A DNA stretch of 64,000 nucleotides, from assembly GCF_007475525.1 (NCBI RefSeq), contig NZ_CP037899.1, positions 434,001 to 498,000 on the forward strand. Direction: 5' to 3'. This DNA comes from Methylacidiphilum kamchatkense Kam1 (GTDB lineage Bacteria > Verrucomicrobiota > Verrucomicrobiia > Methylacidiphilales > Methylacidiphilaceae). The position numbers were made by a program, and so were the translations under genes. The notes under the pieces were generated by a model. It made no database searches. It was not told the DNA's origin and saw only the letters and a program-made list of their open reading frames with translations. Positions 45,860 to 55,679 of this stretch are shown piece by piece. Numbering within the stretch: position 1 is the first letter of the stretch; each line of letters begins with the position of its first letter.

Positions 45860-47110
45860 ATGAATACTATCAGCAACTCGGATACTGAAAGTCATTTTGA
45901 TTTTGCTTCCTTTTCAAGGGCCGTTCTAAATCAGTTTGAGTCGACGCCCTTCCCTTTTGAAGACGAAAAAGTGCTTTCCGACCAGACTTGGAAAATTATC
46001 CCTCCTAACTGGCTCAATGCTATTGGTAGACCCGGAAAGCCATTTTATGACAGAGGAAAATTTTTGGTTGCTGGATGTGGAACTGGTAACGAAGCTTTCA
46101 ATATTGCTAGAGCATTCCCAAACTTGACAGTCGTGGCTTTTGATATTAGCCAGCGGGCTATCGAAACGGCTATCAAATGGCAAAAGGCTTCGGGAATTCA
46201 AAATGTCCATTTTTTTCAGGAAGACTTAATGAACCCCAATTTGGCCCATTCCCTTGGGTCTGATTTCGATTGGATTAGTTGTCATGAGGTGCTTTCATTT
46301 GTTTACGATCCCCAAGCAGCCCTTCATCATCTTGCTAGCTGTCTTTCTCCCGATGGATGCATTTATATTGGCGTCAAAGGCACTTTTCATCCAACTGTTA
46401 GACTAGCTCCGGCTATTTCTCTTTTTTCCCTTAATCTAAATAACTCCGAACAGCTCAAAAGAACAAGAGAGGTCCTTTCTGCTTGCGATAACCTGATGGG
46501 TATTCCTATGGACAAGGGAATAGGTGCACAGCCCGAAAGTTACTTAAAAACACATGTCTTTGGAGTGCACCATGACTGTTTCCCATTACATACATGGATT
46601 GAAATCATTCATAATTCCGGTCTTCAATATATCAATTCTTTGTATACATCCATGAGCTTTCTTCAGCTCCAGGATAACCGCTTTTTTGATATCCTTACTG
46701 AACTTGACCTGCCTACCCTTCATTCATTGATCGATCATTGTAATCCTTCTTTTTTCCATATGATTGTTGCTTCGAAGCCAAGGAAAATGCCCCCTTTTGC
46801 GCCTGCCGACAGAAATGAATTTTTACATTGGCGCCCTTTAGTAGATTTATGGGATAGAACAAAAATTCAAGCCGTTCATCCCCCTTATAATCAAATCTTA
46901 GAAGTAACTTTTGATATTCCTGGATTATATAGACAGCTTCCTTTAAAACTTTCTTCCTATTTGATCGAATTTTTAAGGCGATCCGATGGCAGTCGCTCGG
47001 TGTCTCAAATTGTTGCAGATATTGGAGTGGAAGTAAAACCTGGAGAACTTTTCCCAGCCCTCGCTCGGTTTTATTTTAGCTCACTTCTGAATTTTTTGCC
47101 TCCTCTTTAA
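45860..47110 (+). CDS. SAM-dependent methyltransferase with C-terminal extension
   Basis: The 416-residue protein has the class I methyltransferase motif I FLVAGCGTGNEAFNIA (about 68-83), VVAFDISQRAIETA and a CHEVLSFVYDPQAAL motif II/III region. Beyond residue 230 is an extension with no recognised motif and a final helical domain (YLIEFLRRSDGSRSVSQIV) resembling substrate-sensing modules. The substrate is unknown. No neighbours suggest a pathway. Confidence 0.75.
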   Translation: MNTISNSDTESHFDFASFSRAVLNQFESTPFPFEDEKVLSDQTWKIIPPNWLNAIGRPGKPFYDRGKFLVAGCGTGNEAFNIARAFPNLTVVAFDISQRAIETAIKWQKASGIQNVHFFQEDLMNPNLAHSLGSDFDWISCHEVLSFVYDPQAALHHLASCLSPDGCIYIGVKGTFHPTVRLAPAISLFSLNLNNSEQLKRTREVLSACDNLMGIPMDKGIGAQPESYLKTHVFGVHHDCFPLHTWIEIIHNSGLQYINSLYTSMSFLQLQDNRFFDILTELDLPTLHSLIDHCNPSFFHMIVASKPRKMPPFAPADRNEFLHWRPLVDLWDRTKIQAVHPPYNQILEVTFDIPGLYRQLPLKLSSYLIEFLRRSDGSRSVSQIVADIGVEVKPGELFPALARFYFSSLLNFLPPL

Positions 47111-47296
47111 GGAATTTTCTTTTATCTCCTTGGAAGGCTGTAAAATCCATGTACGGTAATGTGGATTATTAATTCACTAGACAAGAAATCAGACAATAGA
47201 TCAAAAAGCAAATTGATATTGCTCTTTACAAGATTTTATCAAAAAATTACTTTTTTGAAATTCTAAAAACGAAGGAACAAATCACAAAAGGCAATT

Positions 47297-47749
47297 ATGC
47301 GACTGGATATGTTAATTACGGCAGACCTTGGTATAATCAAGGCTTATAAAGTTATTAGGGATGAATTAACAGGCAACTGCCATGCTCAGGTGATTGATGA
47401 TCAGATTTTGGAGATGGGCAGGAAACGGCTGAAAGATATAGATACCGACAAACAGGGTGAATTTGCTGTTGTTAGTTATCCATTAACACACGAGCGATCC
47501 GTTGGAGAACGGCATAACGAAAAACTGGAAATTCGGAGGAAATTGATTTGTGAGATAGCAAAGATTATCAATCAACTCATAAAAAAATACAATCCTACGG
47601 TTTGGGCTTTATCAGCAAGTTCAGATATTCTTCCAAGAATCCTGGAAAGGATCGATCAAACTGCCAAAAAAAATCTTGTTAAGACGATTCCTGCTGATCT
47701 TACTAAAATCGATAAAACAGAAATATTAGAACGATTTGGCGTAAAATAA
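47297..47749 (+). CDS. Host attachment-type protein (Prot_H family)
   Basis: The 150-residue protein shows LITADLGIIKAYKVI and a HERSVGERHNEKLEIRRKL region like the small family annotated as host attachment proteins, first named in Agrobacterium. A translation-related or stress role has been suggested by its fold. No signal peptide is seen. The gene stands alone; the 229 bases downstream hold nothing recognisable. Confidence 0.7.
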   Translation: MRLDMLITADLGIIKAYKVIRDELTGNCHAQVIDDQILEMGRKRLKDIDTDKQGEFAVVSYPLTHERSVGERHNEKLEIRRKLICEIAKIINQLIKKYNPTVWALSASSDILPRILERIDQTAKKNLVKTIPADLTKIDKTEILERFGVK

Positions 47750-47978
47750 TTGATTTTTAGAAGGGGGATGGAAAATAGACTATGGGATGGGAAAACGGCG
47801 CTTCTATTTGCTTTCCTAAGGTTTTTTGATTTTAACTTTGCATATGGAGCTAAAATAACAGAGAAGGAACCAGTATTTGAAAGGGTTATTAGCTAAGACT
47901 TGATTTGAGCTTTCGATTGGAGAGTCATAGAAATTTAGACCATAGACACAGGATGCTTTTTCTAGCAAACCAAGAAAA

Positions 47979-48623
47979 TTATTCTTGAAAGAAAGAAATG
48001 GCATACGAGCTACCAATCCTTGTAGCTCCTGCTTCTATTAATTCGATGGCAAAGCGTTTTGAACGGATTCCTCCAGAAGCTTTTATTCCGATTGAACTTG
48101 GTAAAAAGGACTTTAGAAAGCGAATGTCTTCAATTTCTACCCCCCTAGGTCCATATCCTGTAGAAGTTTTAATAAATTTGGCGCCTCCTTCAATAGCGGC
48201 AAGAGCAGCCTGCTCAATTTCGGATCTATGAAAGCAGCCTACTTCAATGATAGCTTTTACGAGTTTTTCTCCAGCTATGTTGCATACGGCTTTTACTTCA
48301 TTTTCGATGATATGCCATCGTTTGAGATGGACAGCCCAAAGGGGAATAACGAGATCTAGTTCATTGGCACCATCCCTTAGAGCTTCAGAGGCTTCAATGC
48401 ATTTAACAGCTAGCTTATTTGCTCCAAATGGAAAGCCTATAACGGTTGCCGTCTTTATGGAACTTCCTTGTAACTGTTCTGCTGCCAATGAAACCCAGCA
48501 AGGTTGAACACAAACTGCTTGGAATCCATATTTTTTGGCGTCTGTACATAACTTGATGATTTCCTGATCTAAAGCATCAGGGCGAAGTAATGTGGAATCG
48601 ATAAAATTGGAAATCTCCTTCAT
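47979..48623 (-). CDS. deoC: Deoxyribose-phosphate aldolase DeoC
   Basis: The 214-residue TIM-barrel aldolase has FIDSTLLRPDA, the catalytic lysines around IIEVGC and FIKTSTGYGPRGVE and the phosphate site IKASGGIRS. It cleaves 2-deoxyribose 5-phosphate to acetaldehyde and glyceraldehyde 3-phosphate. It is nine bases downstream of the next gene on the minus strand, so the two are probably co-transcribed. Confidence 0.93.
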   Translation of the reverse strand: MKEISNFIDSTLLRPDALDQEIIKLCTDAKKYGFQAVCVQPCWVSLAAEQLQGSSIKTATVIGFPFGANKLAVKCIEASEALRDGANELDLVIPLWAVHLKRWHIIENEVKAVCNIAGEKLVKAIIEVGCFHRSEIEQAALAAIEGGAKFIKTSTGYGPRGVEIEDIRFLKSFLPSSIGIKASGGIRSKRFAIELIEAGATRIGSSYAISFFQE

Positions 48624-48632
48624 AAAAGAAGT

Positions 48633-49673
48633 TTAGAGTTCAAGAATGTCTGTGTATTTTTGTCTCTTTTCCACATTTTCTAAATAATCGAAGAATTCTT
48701 CTGGAGTTTCAAATAGGTGGCCCTTTTCGATATACGAATCAGTAGTAAAAGGGGAAAAGCCTTTGGGAAAAATCATGTAACGGGTTTTCATATAATCTCT
48801 AGCATGTCCTAGTTCATCCATCATTCCAGCAGAAAGCGGAGGCCTTTCCGGATAAGGATGAATGGCAATAACCGCATCGACTTTACCGACGTACCAATGT
48901 AGATCTCGGTGGACGGTATAGGCATAAATTACCTCTCTATCGAGAGGAGAATCAAATTCTTGTGATATTTCCACTGTTTGTGGATCAATGACAACAGCAT
49001 AGGACCGAAGTTTACGAATAATTTCATTTACAATTTTTCTCATTTCTTCCGTGGCATGCGTCATAGAATAGCTAGCATATACCACCCAGGGCTTAGGGTA
49101 GACGACCAGTTTATAAAGGCTATCTGGAGATTCATTCACAGAGATCACATAATGAGGAATATTCATGTATCTTGCCCAATCTTCAGAAAGAGAAACCTCT
49201 TCATTCATCCAAGATAGAATTTCATAAATAGTGTGCTGTCTTGCTTTGAGCGCTTTGAGAAATGGATCTGGAGAATCGATAGATTCAAGCTCCTTTTTGA
49301 TCACCCATTCAGCTTCGATCAATGTTACAATGACATCTGGAGCAATAAAATCTCTTAAAATTCTTTGATCTTTGAACTTTCGATTGATCCTATTCCATTC
49401 AATGGTGGCAGGCAATCGGATAATGACATCTTTATAGTTATTTTTCTGAATGTCGAATCCGATTTTTTCATACTCTCTTTCTCGAGTCAGTTCAAAGACA
49501 TAATCGGTAGTACCTAAGAGCCGTTCCAGTGGTTTTTTCCCTCCTTTGGTAAATTCGTGAATGGCGTTATAAACCTGGATTTCTTTTCCATTAAGCTTAG
49601 CAAGCTTAACGACTTTTTGAATAAAGGCACGATCATTCATGCCAGCAATCATTCCGCTTACTAATACTTTCAA
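48633..49673 (-). CDS. Nucleotide-binding-like protein of unknown function
   Basis: The 346-residue product opens MKVLVSGMIAGMNDRAFIQKV, which looks like a kinase P-loop strand but lacks the GKS/T end of Walker A. Later IHPYPERPPLSAGMMDELGHA and a C-terminal MIFPKGFSPFT segment stand out. It has no membrane helices. I cannot name the family; a P-loop protein that has lost nucleotide hydrolysis, or a different Rossmann-like fold, are both possible. It is transcribed with deoC. Confidence 0.6.
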   Translation of the reverse strand: MKVLVSGMIAGMNDRAFIQKVVKLAKLNGKEIQVYNAIHEFTKGGKKPLERLLGTTDYVFELTREREYEKIGFDIQKNNYKDVIIRLPATIEWNRINRKFKDQRILRDFIAPDVIVTLIEAEWVIKKELESIDSPDPFLKALKARQHTIYEILSWMNEEVSLSEDWARYMNIPHYVISVNESPDSLYKLVVYPKPWVVYASYSMTHATEEMRKIVNEIIRKLRSYAVVIDPQTVEISQEFDSPLDREVIYAYTVHRDLHWYVGKVDAVIAIHPYPERPPLSAGMMDELGHARDYMKTRYMIFPKGFSPFTTDSYIEKGHLFETPEEFFDYLENVEKRQKYTDILEL

Positions 49674-49787
49674 CTTGCCACCATCCTTGCTAATTTATAA
49701 AGCCAATAACCTATGCACCTAAGCTTATTTAGAAAGAAAAGATATCAAAATATTTTGCTTTGAAAAGTCTTCCGAGGGTTTTGAACA

Positions 49788-50516
49788 ATGGACCTTTATT
49801 TCTGTCAGGACTATGCCCAAGGATATCTGGATGTAGCCGAATCGCATCATTGTATTCATGTAAAGCGTCATAAAATTGGAGATATAATCGAAGTCTTTGA
49901 CGGCACTGGTGGCAGCTGGGAGGCACAAATTAAAAAAATTGAAAACAAGAAAGTTTTTTTAACTTTGTTAAGGGAACATCCTCCACTTTTTGTTGCCAAA
50001 GGACCACGATTGATTTTGATCCAATCGATTCTTAAAAATAAAGCCATGCAGTTTCTCCTTCAGAAGGTAACGGAAGTGGGGGTTGATCAAATTATTCCGA
50101 TTGTATCGGAGCGAACCCAGTTTTCTAAAGAAGAAAAAAAGCAAGCCAAGGAAAGAAAATGGAAAGAGATCCTCCTGGCAGCTGTTAAACAAAGCCATCA
50201 GAAGAAGTTCCCTGAACTATCTGAAATGGCTACTTTTACTGACATTTTGAAAAGGGAGTTTCCTTTCTCATTAAAGCTAATGGCTTACCTCGGTCCCGAG
50301 GCCAAACCATTAAAAGAAATACTGAATAGTCATGCACAAAAAAAATTATCTTCTGTGATTATTCTTGTTGGGCCGGAAGGAGATTTTACAGAAAAAGAAA
50401 AAGCAGCTGCTTTAAGCCATGGGTTTGTTCCCATTAATCTTGGAAATCAGATTCTCCGTTCTGAAACAGCTGCCCTCTTTCTATTATCTATTCTAAATTA
50501 TGAGCTTAGATTCTAA
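49788..50516 (+). CDS. rsmE: 16S rRNA m3U1498 methyltransferase RsmE
   Basis: The 242-residue SPOUT methyltransferase shows the N-terminal PUA-like HHCIHVKRHKIGD, then LQKVTEVGVDQIIPIVSERTQF, VKQSHQKKFPELSE and the knotted SAM site ILVGPEGDFTEKEK and NLGNQILRSETAAL. It modifies the decoding region of the small ribosomal subunit. It precedes hldD by 51 bases. Confidence 0.94.
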   Translation: MDLYFCQDYAQGYLDVAESHHCIHVKRHKIGDIIEVFDGTGGSWEAQIKKIENKKVFLTLLREHPPLFVAKGPRLILIQSILKNKAMQFLLQKVTEVGVDQIIPIVSERTQFSKEEKKQAKERKWKEILLAAVKQSHQKKFPELSEMATFTDILKREFPFSLKLMAYLGPEAKPLKEILNSHAQKKLSSVIILVGPEGDFTEKEKAAALSHGFVPINLGNQILRSETAALFLLSILNYELRF

Positions 50517-50567
50517 GAGAGAAAAAGATTGTTTTGGTTTGTAAAATCGTTCTAACAATATTGGATC

Positions 50568-51497
50568 ATGTGGAAGAAAATTCTCGTTACTGGAGGAGCC
50601 GGATTTATTGGCTCAAATCTTGTTCATGAAATACAGCGGATGTTTCCAGAATGCGATCTTATCGTTATTGATGACTTTTCAAGTGGTTCTTTCAAAAACA
50701 TGCTCGCTAGCCATTGCGATGTTATAGCTGAAGATCTTTATAGCTTTCAGTGGGAATATTATTTTTCTAAAAATGAAATTCCACTTGTATTTCATTTAGC
50801 CTCTCTTACTGATACAACAGTGGTAGACGAACGCAGGCAGATGCAAAATAATGTAGAAGCCTTTCGCAAGCTTCTGCGCTTTTTTTCTGGGACCCCCACC
50901 CGAATCATTTATGCTTCTTCAGCAGCCGTCTATGGAAAAGCTTCAGGCAGAAATAGGATTCAGGATCAACCTCATCCTGCAAATCCTTATGGCTTTTCAA
51001 AGTTGCAGATGGAACACTTAGCGGCAGCTTATTCCAAGGAGAATCCCCAAGCCCGAATCACCGGTCTTCGATATTTTAATGTGTATGGTCCAAGGGAGGC
51101 ACACAAGGGGAAATCCTCAAGCATGATATTACAAATTGCAAAGCAGATTAAGGAAGGGAAAGCTCCAAGACTTTTCTCCTTTGGCGAGCAGAAAAGAGAT
51201 TTTGTTTATGTGGCTGATGTTGTCAAAGCAACTATTCTAACTGCTATAAAAGATTGTCCTGTAGCTGTATTGAATGTAGGGAGTGGATGTGCCAAATCAT
51301 TTAATGATGTCATTCAAATCTTAAATCAAATCTTGAAAACGGAAGCCAAAGCTGAATATTTCCCATGTCCTTATCCTTTCTATCAAGTACATACGGAAGC
51401 AGATCTAGAATTGACCCAATACCACCTCGGATATATTCCCGAATATTCACTTGAGCGGGGAATAGAAGCATATTTCAAGTCAGGATGGCTCTTTTGA
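50568..51497 (+). CDS. hldD: ADP-glyceromanno-heptose 6-epimerase (HldD-like)
   Basis: The 309-residue short-chain epimerase has GGAGFIGSNLVHE, the catalytic YASSAAVYG and NPYGFSKLQME (Tyr-X3-Lys) and RYFNVYGPREAHKGKSSS. This is the HldD-type RYFNVYGPRExHKG segment. The C-terminal YQVHTEADLELTQ also fits. It makes the heptose of the lipopolysaccharide core, so a Gram-negative envelope is implied. It is intact, unlike the other epimerase at 33742. Confidence 0.85.
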   Translation: MWKKILVTGGAGFIGSNLVHEIQRMFPECDLIVIDDFSSGSFKNMLASHCDVIAEDLYSFQWEYYFSKNEIPLVFHLASLTDTTVVDERRQMQNNVEAFRKLLRFFSGTPTRIIYASSAAVYGKASGRNRIQDQPHPANPYGFSKLQMEHLAAAYSKENPQARITGLRYFNVYGPREAHKGKSSSMILQIAKQIKEGKAPRLFSFGEQKRDFVYVADVVKATILTAIKDCPVAVLNVGSGCAKSFNDVIQILNQILKTEAKAEYFPCPYPFYQVHTEADLELTQYHLGYIPEYSLERGIEAYFKSGWLF

Positions 51498-51566
51498 ATC
51501 CCTTGTTGATGATTTTTTAGGGATCTCTCTTGATTTTAGGTCCGTTCTTTTACAATTTGAAGTAGT

Positions 51567-53129
51567 ATGTCATTCGTTTTTCCAGATCCTCAAGAAATGC
51601 AAAAGCGGCTTCAAGATTTCGTTAAATCTTTTGGGAATCCTAATCCAATGCCTTCCGAAACGGATAAAGAGGATCGAAAAGAAAAGTTCAAAGAGAAGAT
51701 ATTGCAGTTTCAGTTTACTCCCAAGGAGATCAAATCTTATCTTGATCGTTTTGTGATTAAACAGGAGGAAGCTAAAAAGGTTTTATCGGTTGCTGTATGC
51801 GATCATTATAATCAAGTAAAAGAAGCGTTAATGGGGAGAGGGCCGGTCCATTATGTTAAGCAAAACATTCTTCTTGTTGGCCCTAGTGGAGTTGGTAAAA
51901 CCTATCTGGTACGTTGCCTTGCAGATTGTATTGGTGTTCCTATGGTGAAGGCAGATGCGACAAAGTTTTCTGAGACTGGTTATGTTGGAGCAGATGTGGA
52001 AGATCTTGTTAGAGAGCTTATTCAGCAAGCCGAAGGTGATACCGAAATTGCTCAATATGGGATCGTTTACCTTGATGAAGTAGACAAACTGGCTTCTTCC
52101 AATATGATTGGCAGGGATGTCAGCGGTAGAGGGGTGCAATCTAACTTGTTGAAGTTGCTAGAAGAAACGGATGTACCAGTGAAAGCTGCCTATGATGTTT
52201 TGGGGCAAATGCAGTCCATTTTCGATTTTCAAAGAGGGCTTCGGTCCTTACGGAAGACGATTAATACCCGCTATATCCTTTTTATTTTAAGTGGAGCTTT
52301 TGAAAAGCTCTCTGAAATAGTTCAAAGAAGAATTCGAAGATCGCATCTAGGATTTCAGCCTCATGGACCAGAAAAGGTGGTTGCCGATCTTATTAGTGAA
52401 GCCACAACTGCTGATTTTGTCGAATATGGTCTTGAACCTGAGTTCATAGGGAGACTGCCCGTACGAGTCTTCTGTCAATCCTTGGATGCTGAAGATCTCT
52501 TCCATGTTTTGCGAGATTCTGAAGGATCTATCCTTAAGCAGTATAAGAGCTCGTTTGCAGCTTATGGCATAGAGTTGAAATTTACAGAAGAAGCCTTACG
52601 GTTGATTGCCGAGAAAGCGATTGAAGAGGGGACAGGAGCCAGAGGCCTTATGACTATCTGTGAAAAAATTTTGCGGCCTTTCCGATTTGAGCTTCCAGGA
52701 ACTGGAATCAAGGAGGTTGAAATAGATCCTCCAACGGTTATGGATCCTGAAGGCAAGGTTTTAAAGATTTTAAAAGAATTAGAGGAAACTAAGAAAAACA
52801 AGGAGAAGGAGGAAATTGAACAATTCCTACATGAATTTTATAAGACAAATGAGATCCGTATTATTTTTCAAAATGAGGCTGTCGAAGCTTTGAAACAAGA
52901 AGCACAGGAAAGAGGAATATCTGTTTTGGATCTGTGCAAAGAAAAATTTAAAAATTATGCCCTTGGTCTAAAATTGGTTAAAAAAAATAATGGACTGAGT
53001 GTGTTTACTATCTCTAAGGAAGATCTTCTCCATCCAGACGAGACTTTGAATAATTGGATAGCGGCCTCCTACAAATCTGATCTTCTCCAATCCACTGAAA
53101 GTAATTCCTCTTCCCAATCCAATAACTGA
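51567..53129 (+). CDS. ClpX-like AAA+ ATPase without zinc-binding domain
   Basis: The 520-residue protein has the ClpX core: PKEIKSYLDRFVIKQEEAKKVL, Walker A GPSGVGKTYLV, the pore-loop region SETGYVGADVED, Walker B GIVYLDEVDKLA and GRDVSGRGVQSNLLKLLEETDV. The zinc-binding N-terminal domain of ClpX is absent. It carries about 90 extra residues at the C-terminus (from KNKEKEEIEQFLHEFYKT). Whether it works with ClpP is not decided. No clpP is adjacent. Confidence 0.88.
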   Translation: MSFVFPDPQEMQKRLQDFVKSFGNPNPMPSETDKEDRKEKFKEKILQFQFTPKEIKSYLDRFVIKQEEAKKVLSVAVCDHYNQVKEALMGRGPVHYVKQNILLVGPSGVGKTYLVRCLADCIGVPMVKADATKFSETGYVGADVEDLVRELIQQAEGDTEIAQYGIVYLDEVDKLASSNMIGRDVSGRGVQSNLLKLLEETDVPVKAAYDVLGQMQSIFDFQRGLRSLRKTINTRYILFILSGAFEKLSEIVQRRIRRSHLGFQPHGPEKVVADLISEATTADFVEYGLEPEFIGRLPVRVFCQSLDAEDLFHVLRDSEGSILKQYKSSFAAYGIELKFTEEALRLIAEKAIEEGTGARGLMTICEKILRPFRFELPGTGIKEVEIDPPTVMDPEGKVLKILKELEETKKNKEKEEIEQFLHEFYKTNEIRIIFQNEAVEALKQEAQERGISVLDLCKEKFKNYALGLKLVKKNNGLSVFTISKEDLLHPDETLNNWIAASYKSDLLQSTESNSSSQSNN

Positions 53130-53309
53130 CATTTTTTTTGTTTGAGTAGCAATATTATAGGGGATCAGTCCATAATTAGAAACAGATTACTGGGTGAAGG
53201 TCTGAATTTTTTTTAAATTTTACACAGGTTTGCTAGAGTAGATTCTTTAGTCCAATGTTCTTAACTGGCACTCTGAATATAGGAAAAGGCTTTCTTTTAG
53301 AAGCCTTTC

Positions 53310-54494
53310 TTAAGTTAGAAAAGCGATTGAAGTTGAATAGCCGTGAAGAAAATTCATTCCCCAGGAAGGCCCTATCTCGCCATTGGCAAAAAATCCTGCT
53401 TGAGGAATACCTGGAAAATAGTCTTGTACACTTTTAGCGTCCACATTTGCAGATGGGCCAAAGAGGTTTTTACCCCTCCCAGTACAAATCGCTTGTAAAA
53501 CAGCATAAGGAGCAACTTTCCTAGAAGCTGCTTTTAGTTTTTCTTCTTCGAGCATTTTTTGCAGGGAAAGGGTAGCGGAGGCAGGGTCCCTCAATTGATA
53601 TTGAACAGTCTGGCCAATTCTAGCTAGTGCCCCAATGGCTATGGCCCCAGTAGAAGGATCCGCGCCCAAAATGTTACGAATGATGAAATCACCTTGCTTG
53701 AATTCCTCAAGGTATTCTGAAACAGCCAGCCCGATAAACAAATGCCCTTGAACAGCAAGCCTTTCCTTTTCTGATAATGAATCAAAAGCCTTCGCCAAAG
53801 CCTGATAAGCAGTTTTTCGACCAAGAGTGTAGAGAATATTTTGTTCGGCGTTGGTGATCATATAAGGCTCGCCAATAGGCCGACAGGCTTGAGAAACGAT
53901 TACATCAAGTTGGATATCACCAGCAAACGGAACAAGGAGACAACCAGAAATAGGCTTTCGGTTGTAGTAGATACAAGGCTCGTTTTCCTTTCCGGTGGGA
54001 ATTCCACCCCAAGCTGGAATATTGGGGTAAGCTTGATTTAAATATTTAAGAAATCTTTCAATTGGGAAGTTGGGTTCGCTGAAGACAGCAAAGCCTTTGA
54101 TTTCAGAGGGGTCAAAAGAAACGATAGCTTTCCAGTTGTCAACAATCTCGAGAGAATCAATCAATTGGGTATCGATTGGAATTCCTTGAACTTTTAAAGC
54201 TTCGTGATGAAGAAGCATCAGTGAAAAAGAAGCCTGCCCTTCGTTTTCTATTCCTTGGCCCACAATGCCAGAGCTGGCAATAAGAATGAGTTCTTTTAGA
54301 TGACCATAAATAGTCAATATATCTGAAAGTTCTTCAAAGCAATTCTGATCAGAATTTGTATAGCCTGCCCAGGCGAAAGAGATCCCAAGAGATGGTTCTA
54401 CTGCTAATTCTGATCGAAGATGAGAGACCAGTTGAATGATTCTCTTTTCTTCAAGGGGCCCATTATATAGACTACTTACTGCATGCATTGGCAC
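53310..54494 (-). CDS. FIST domain protein
   Basis: The 394-residue protein follows the FIST N-C layout, an N-terminal region with LRSELAVEPSLGISFAWAG and LILIASSGIVG and a C-terminal GFFANGEIGPSWGMNFLHGYSTS. FIST domains are thought to bind small amino-acid-derived ligands as sensory modules. There is no attached signalling domain here. It is convergent with the ClpX-like gene and follows the alpha/beta hydrolase on the same strand by 36 bases. Confidence 0.82.
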   Translation of the reverse strand: MPMHAVSSLYNGPLEEKRIIQLVSHLRSELAVEPSLGISFAWAGYTNSDQNCFEELSDILTIYGHLKELILIASSGIVGQGIENEGQASFSLMLLHHEALKVQGIPIDTQLIDSLEIVDNWKAIVSFDPSEIKGFAVFSEPNFPIERFLKYLNQAYPNIPAWGGIPTGKENEPCIYYNRKPISGCLLVPFAGDIQLDVIVSQACRPIGEPYMITNAEQNILYTLGRKTAYQALAKAFDSLSEKERLAVQGHLFIGLAVSEYLEEFKQGDFIIRNILGADPSTGAIAIGALARIGQTVQYQLRDPASATLSLQKMLEEEKLKAASRKVAPYAVLQAICTGRGKNLFGPSANVDAKSVQDYFPGIPQAGFFANGEIGPSWGMNFLHGYSTSIAFLT

Positions 54495-54530
54495 TCTCTC
54501 TAATGTATCATTAGCTTTTCTAGTCTCTTG

Positions 54531-55580
54531 TCAATGATCGTCAATGGAAAAATCATCTTTCCAACATTTTGATGCAAGCTTAAAACTTTCTGGAGTTAAG
54601 GTATAGTTGAGATGGCCTACAGGTAAAATATAAAGATGTTTTGCTTCCCATTTTTCCTGAATCTTTTTAAGTATCCAAGGAGGACTGATTGGATCAAATT
54701 GACCGCCTACAAGGAGGATATTATCTCCTCTGACTTTAGGCATAGAAAAACTTGGACAAGCAAGCCGGAGATGTGGTTCGGTTTCTGATTGCGAAATTCC
54801 AAGACGTTTTAATTTTTTTCGGATCTCTTTCCCAATTGGCGAGCCCCATATGACATGCTGAATATTAAGCAGGGGTTCAACCAATATCAGTTTATGAAAT
54901 GTTTTTTCAAGACAAGCGACTTGGGTAATTGTCCATCCCCCATAACTGATTCCCCAAGCCCCAATCAGGGGAGATCCTATCAAGCGAAGGCTTTTTGTAA
55001 AGATGTAGAGATCTATAACTGATTGTCTTAAGGTCTCCATGGTATGAACAATATTTGGCTGAACGCAGGAAGGACTAAACAAACTGAAGGAGGCGGGTTT
55101 TCTCTGAAAGTGATAGGGCAGATGCATGATGACCCCATTCCATCCTTTGTTATTGAGCCAGCGGACCCATTTTATATAGCCCTTTAAAGAAAAAGACAAG
55201 AGGCCATGGAGCAAGATCATTGTAGGGGCCTGATGCCATCCTTTTTTGGAAGGGAAAAGTTCGAAAGTAGCATAATTGGAGCAAGAGTGAGGGCTTCGGA
55301 CAAAGCTTGGAAAAGTCAATTGATCCTGTCGATAAATGGCGCTAGCGATATAAGTAGTGATTTTATTTTCGTATCGAGAGTCAGGATAGTAGTATTCTTT
55401 AAAAGAAGCTTTTCTCCAACTATCAATGTAAGAGCTAAGTTGAGATGGAAAATCAGGAGGAAGACTACAGGGTTTCTGCAGTAAATTAAAAAAGAAGATG
55501 GAAATTCCATCAACAAAATGTGAAAGAAAACTTTTCAATTCTTGGGTTATTGTTAATGTGGAAATAAAACTTGTAGCCAA
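54531..55580 (-). CDS. Alpha/beta hydrolase
   Basis: The 349-residue protein has the fold's catalytic triad: the nucleophile Ser in the elbow WGISYGGW, Asp in [10 protein letters not shown] and His in LPVGHLNYT. The oxyanion strand is ILLHGLLS. It resembles the ABHD18/DUF2048 type. No signal peptide is visible. The substrate is unknown. Confidence 0.78.
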   Translation of the reverse strand: MATSFISTLTITQELKSFLSHFVDGISIFFFNLLQKPCSLPPDFPSQLSSYIDSWRKASFKEYYYPDSRYENKITTYIASAIYRQDQLTFPSFVRSPHSCSNYATFELFPSKKGWHQAPTMILLHGLLSFSLKGYIKWVRWLNNKGWNGVIMHLPYHFQRKPASFSLFSPSCVQPNIVHTMETLRQSVIDLYIFTKSLRLIGSPLIGAWGISYGGWTITQVACLEKTFHKLILVEPLLNIQHVIWGSPIGKEIRKKLKRLGISQSETEPHLRLACPSFSMPKVRGDNILLVGGQFDPISPPWILKKIQEKWEAKHLYILPVGHLNYTLTPESFKLASKCWKDDFSIDDH

Positions 55581-55679
55581 TACCAGAAAATTTTGATTAG
55601 CTCAATGATTTTAACGATAAAATTTTTTTATTTTACGAATGAAAAAAATAATGCTCAAATCTACCCTAAGGAGGTATTC

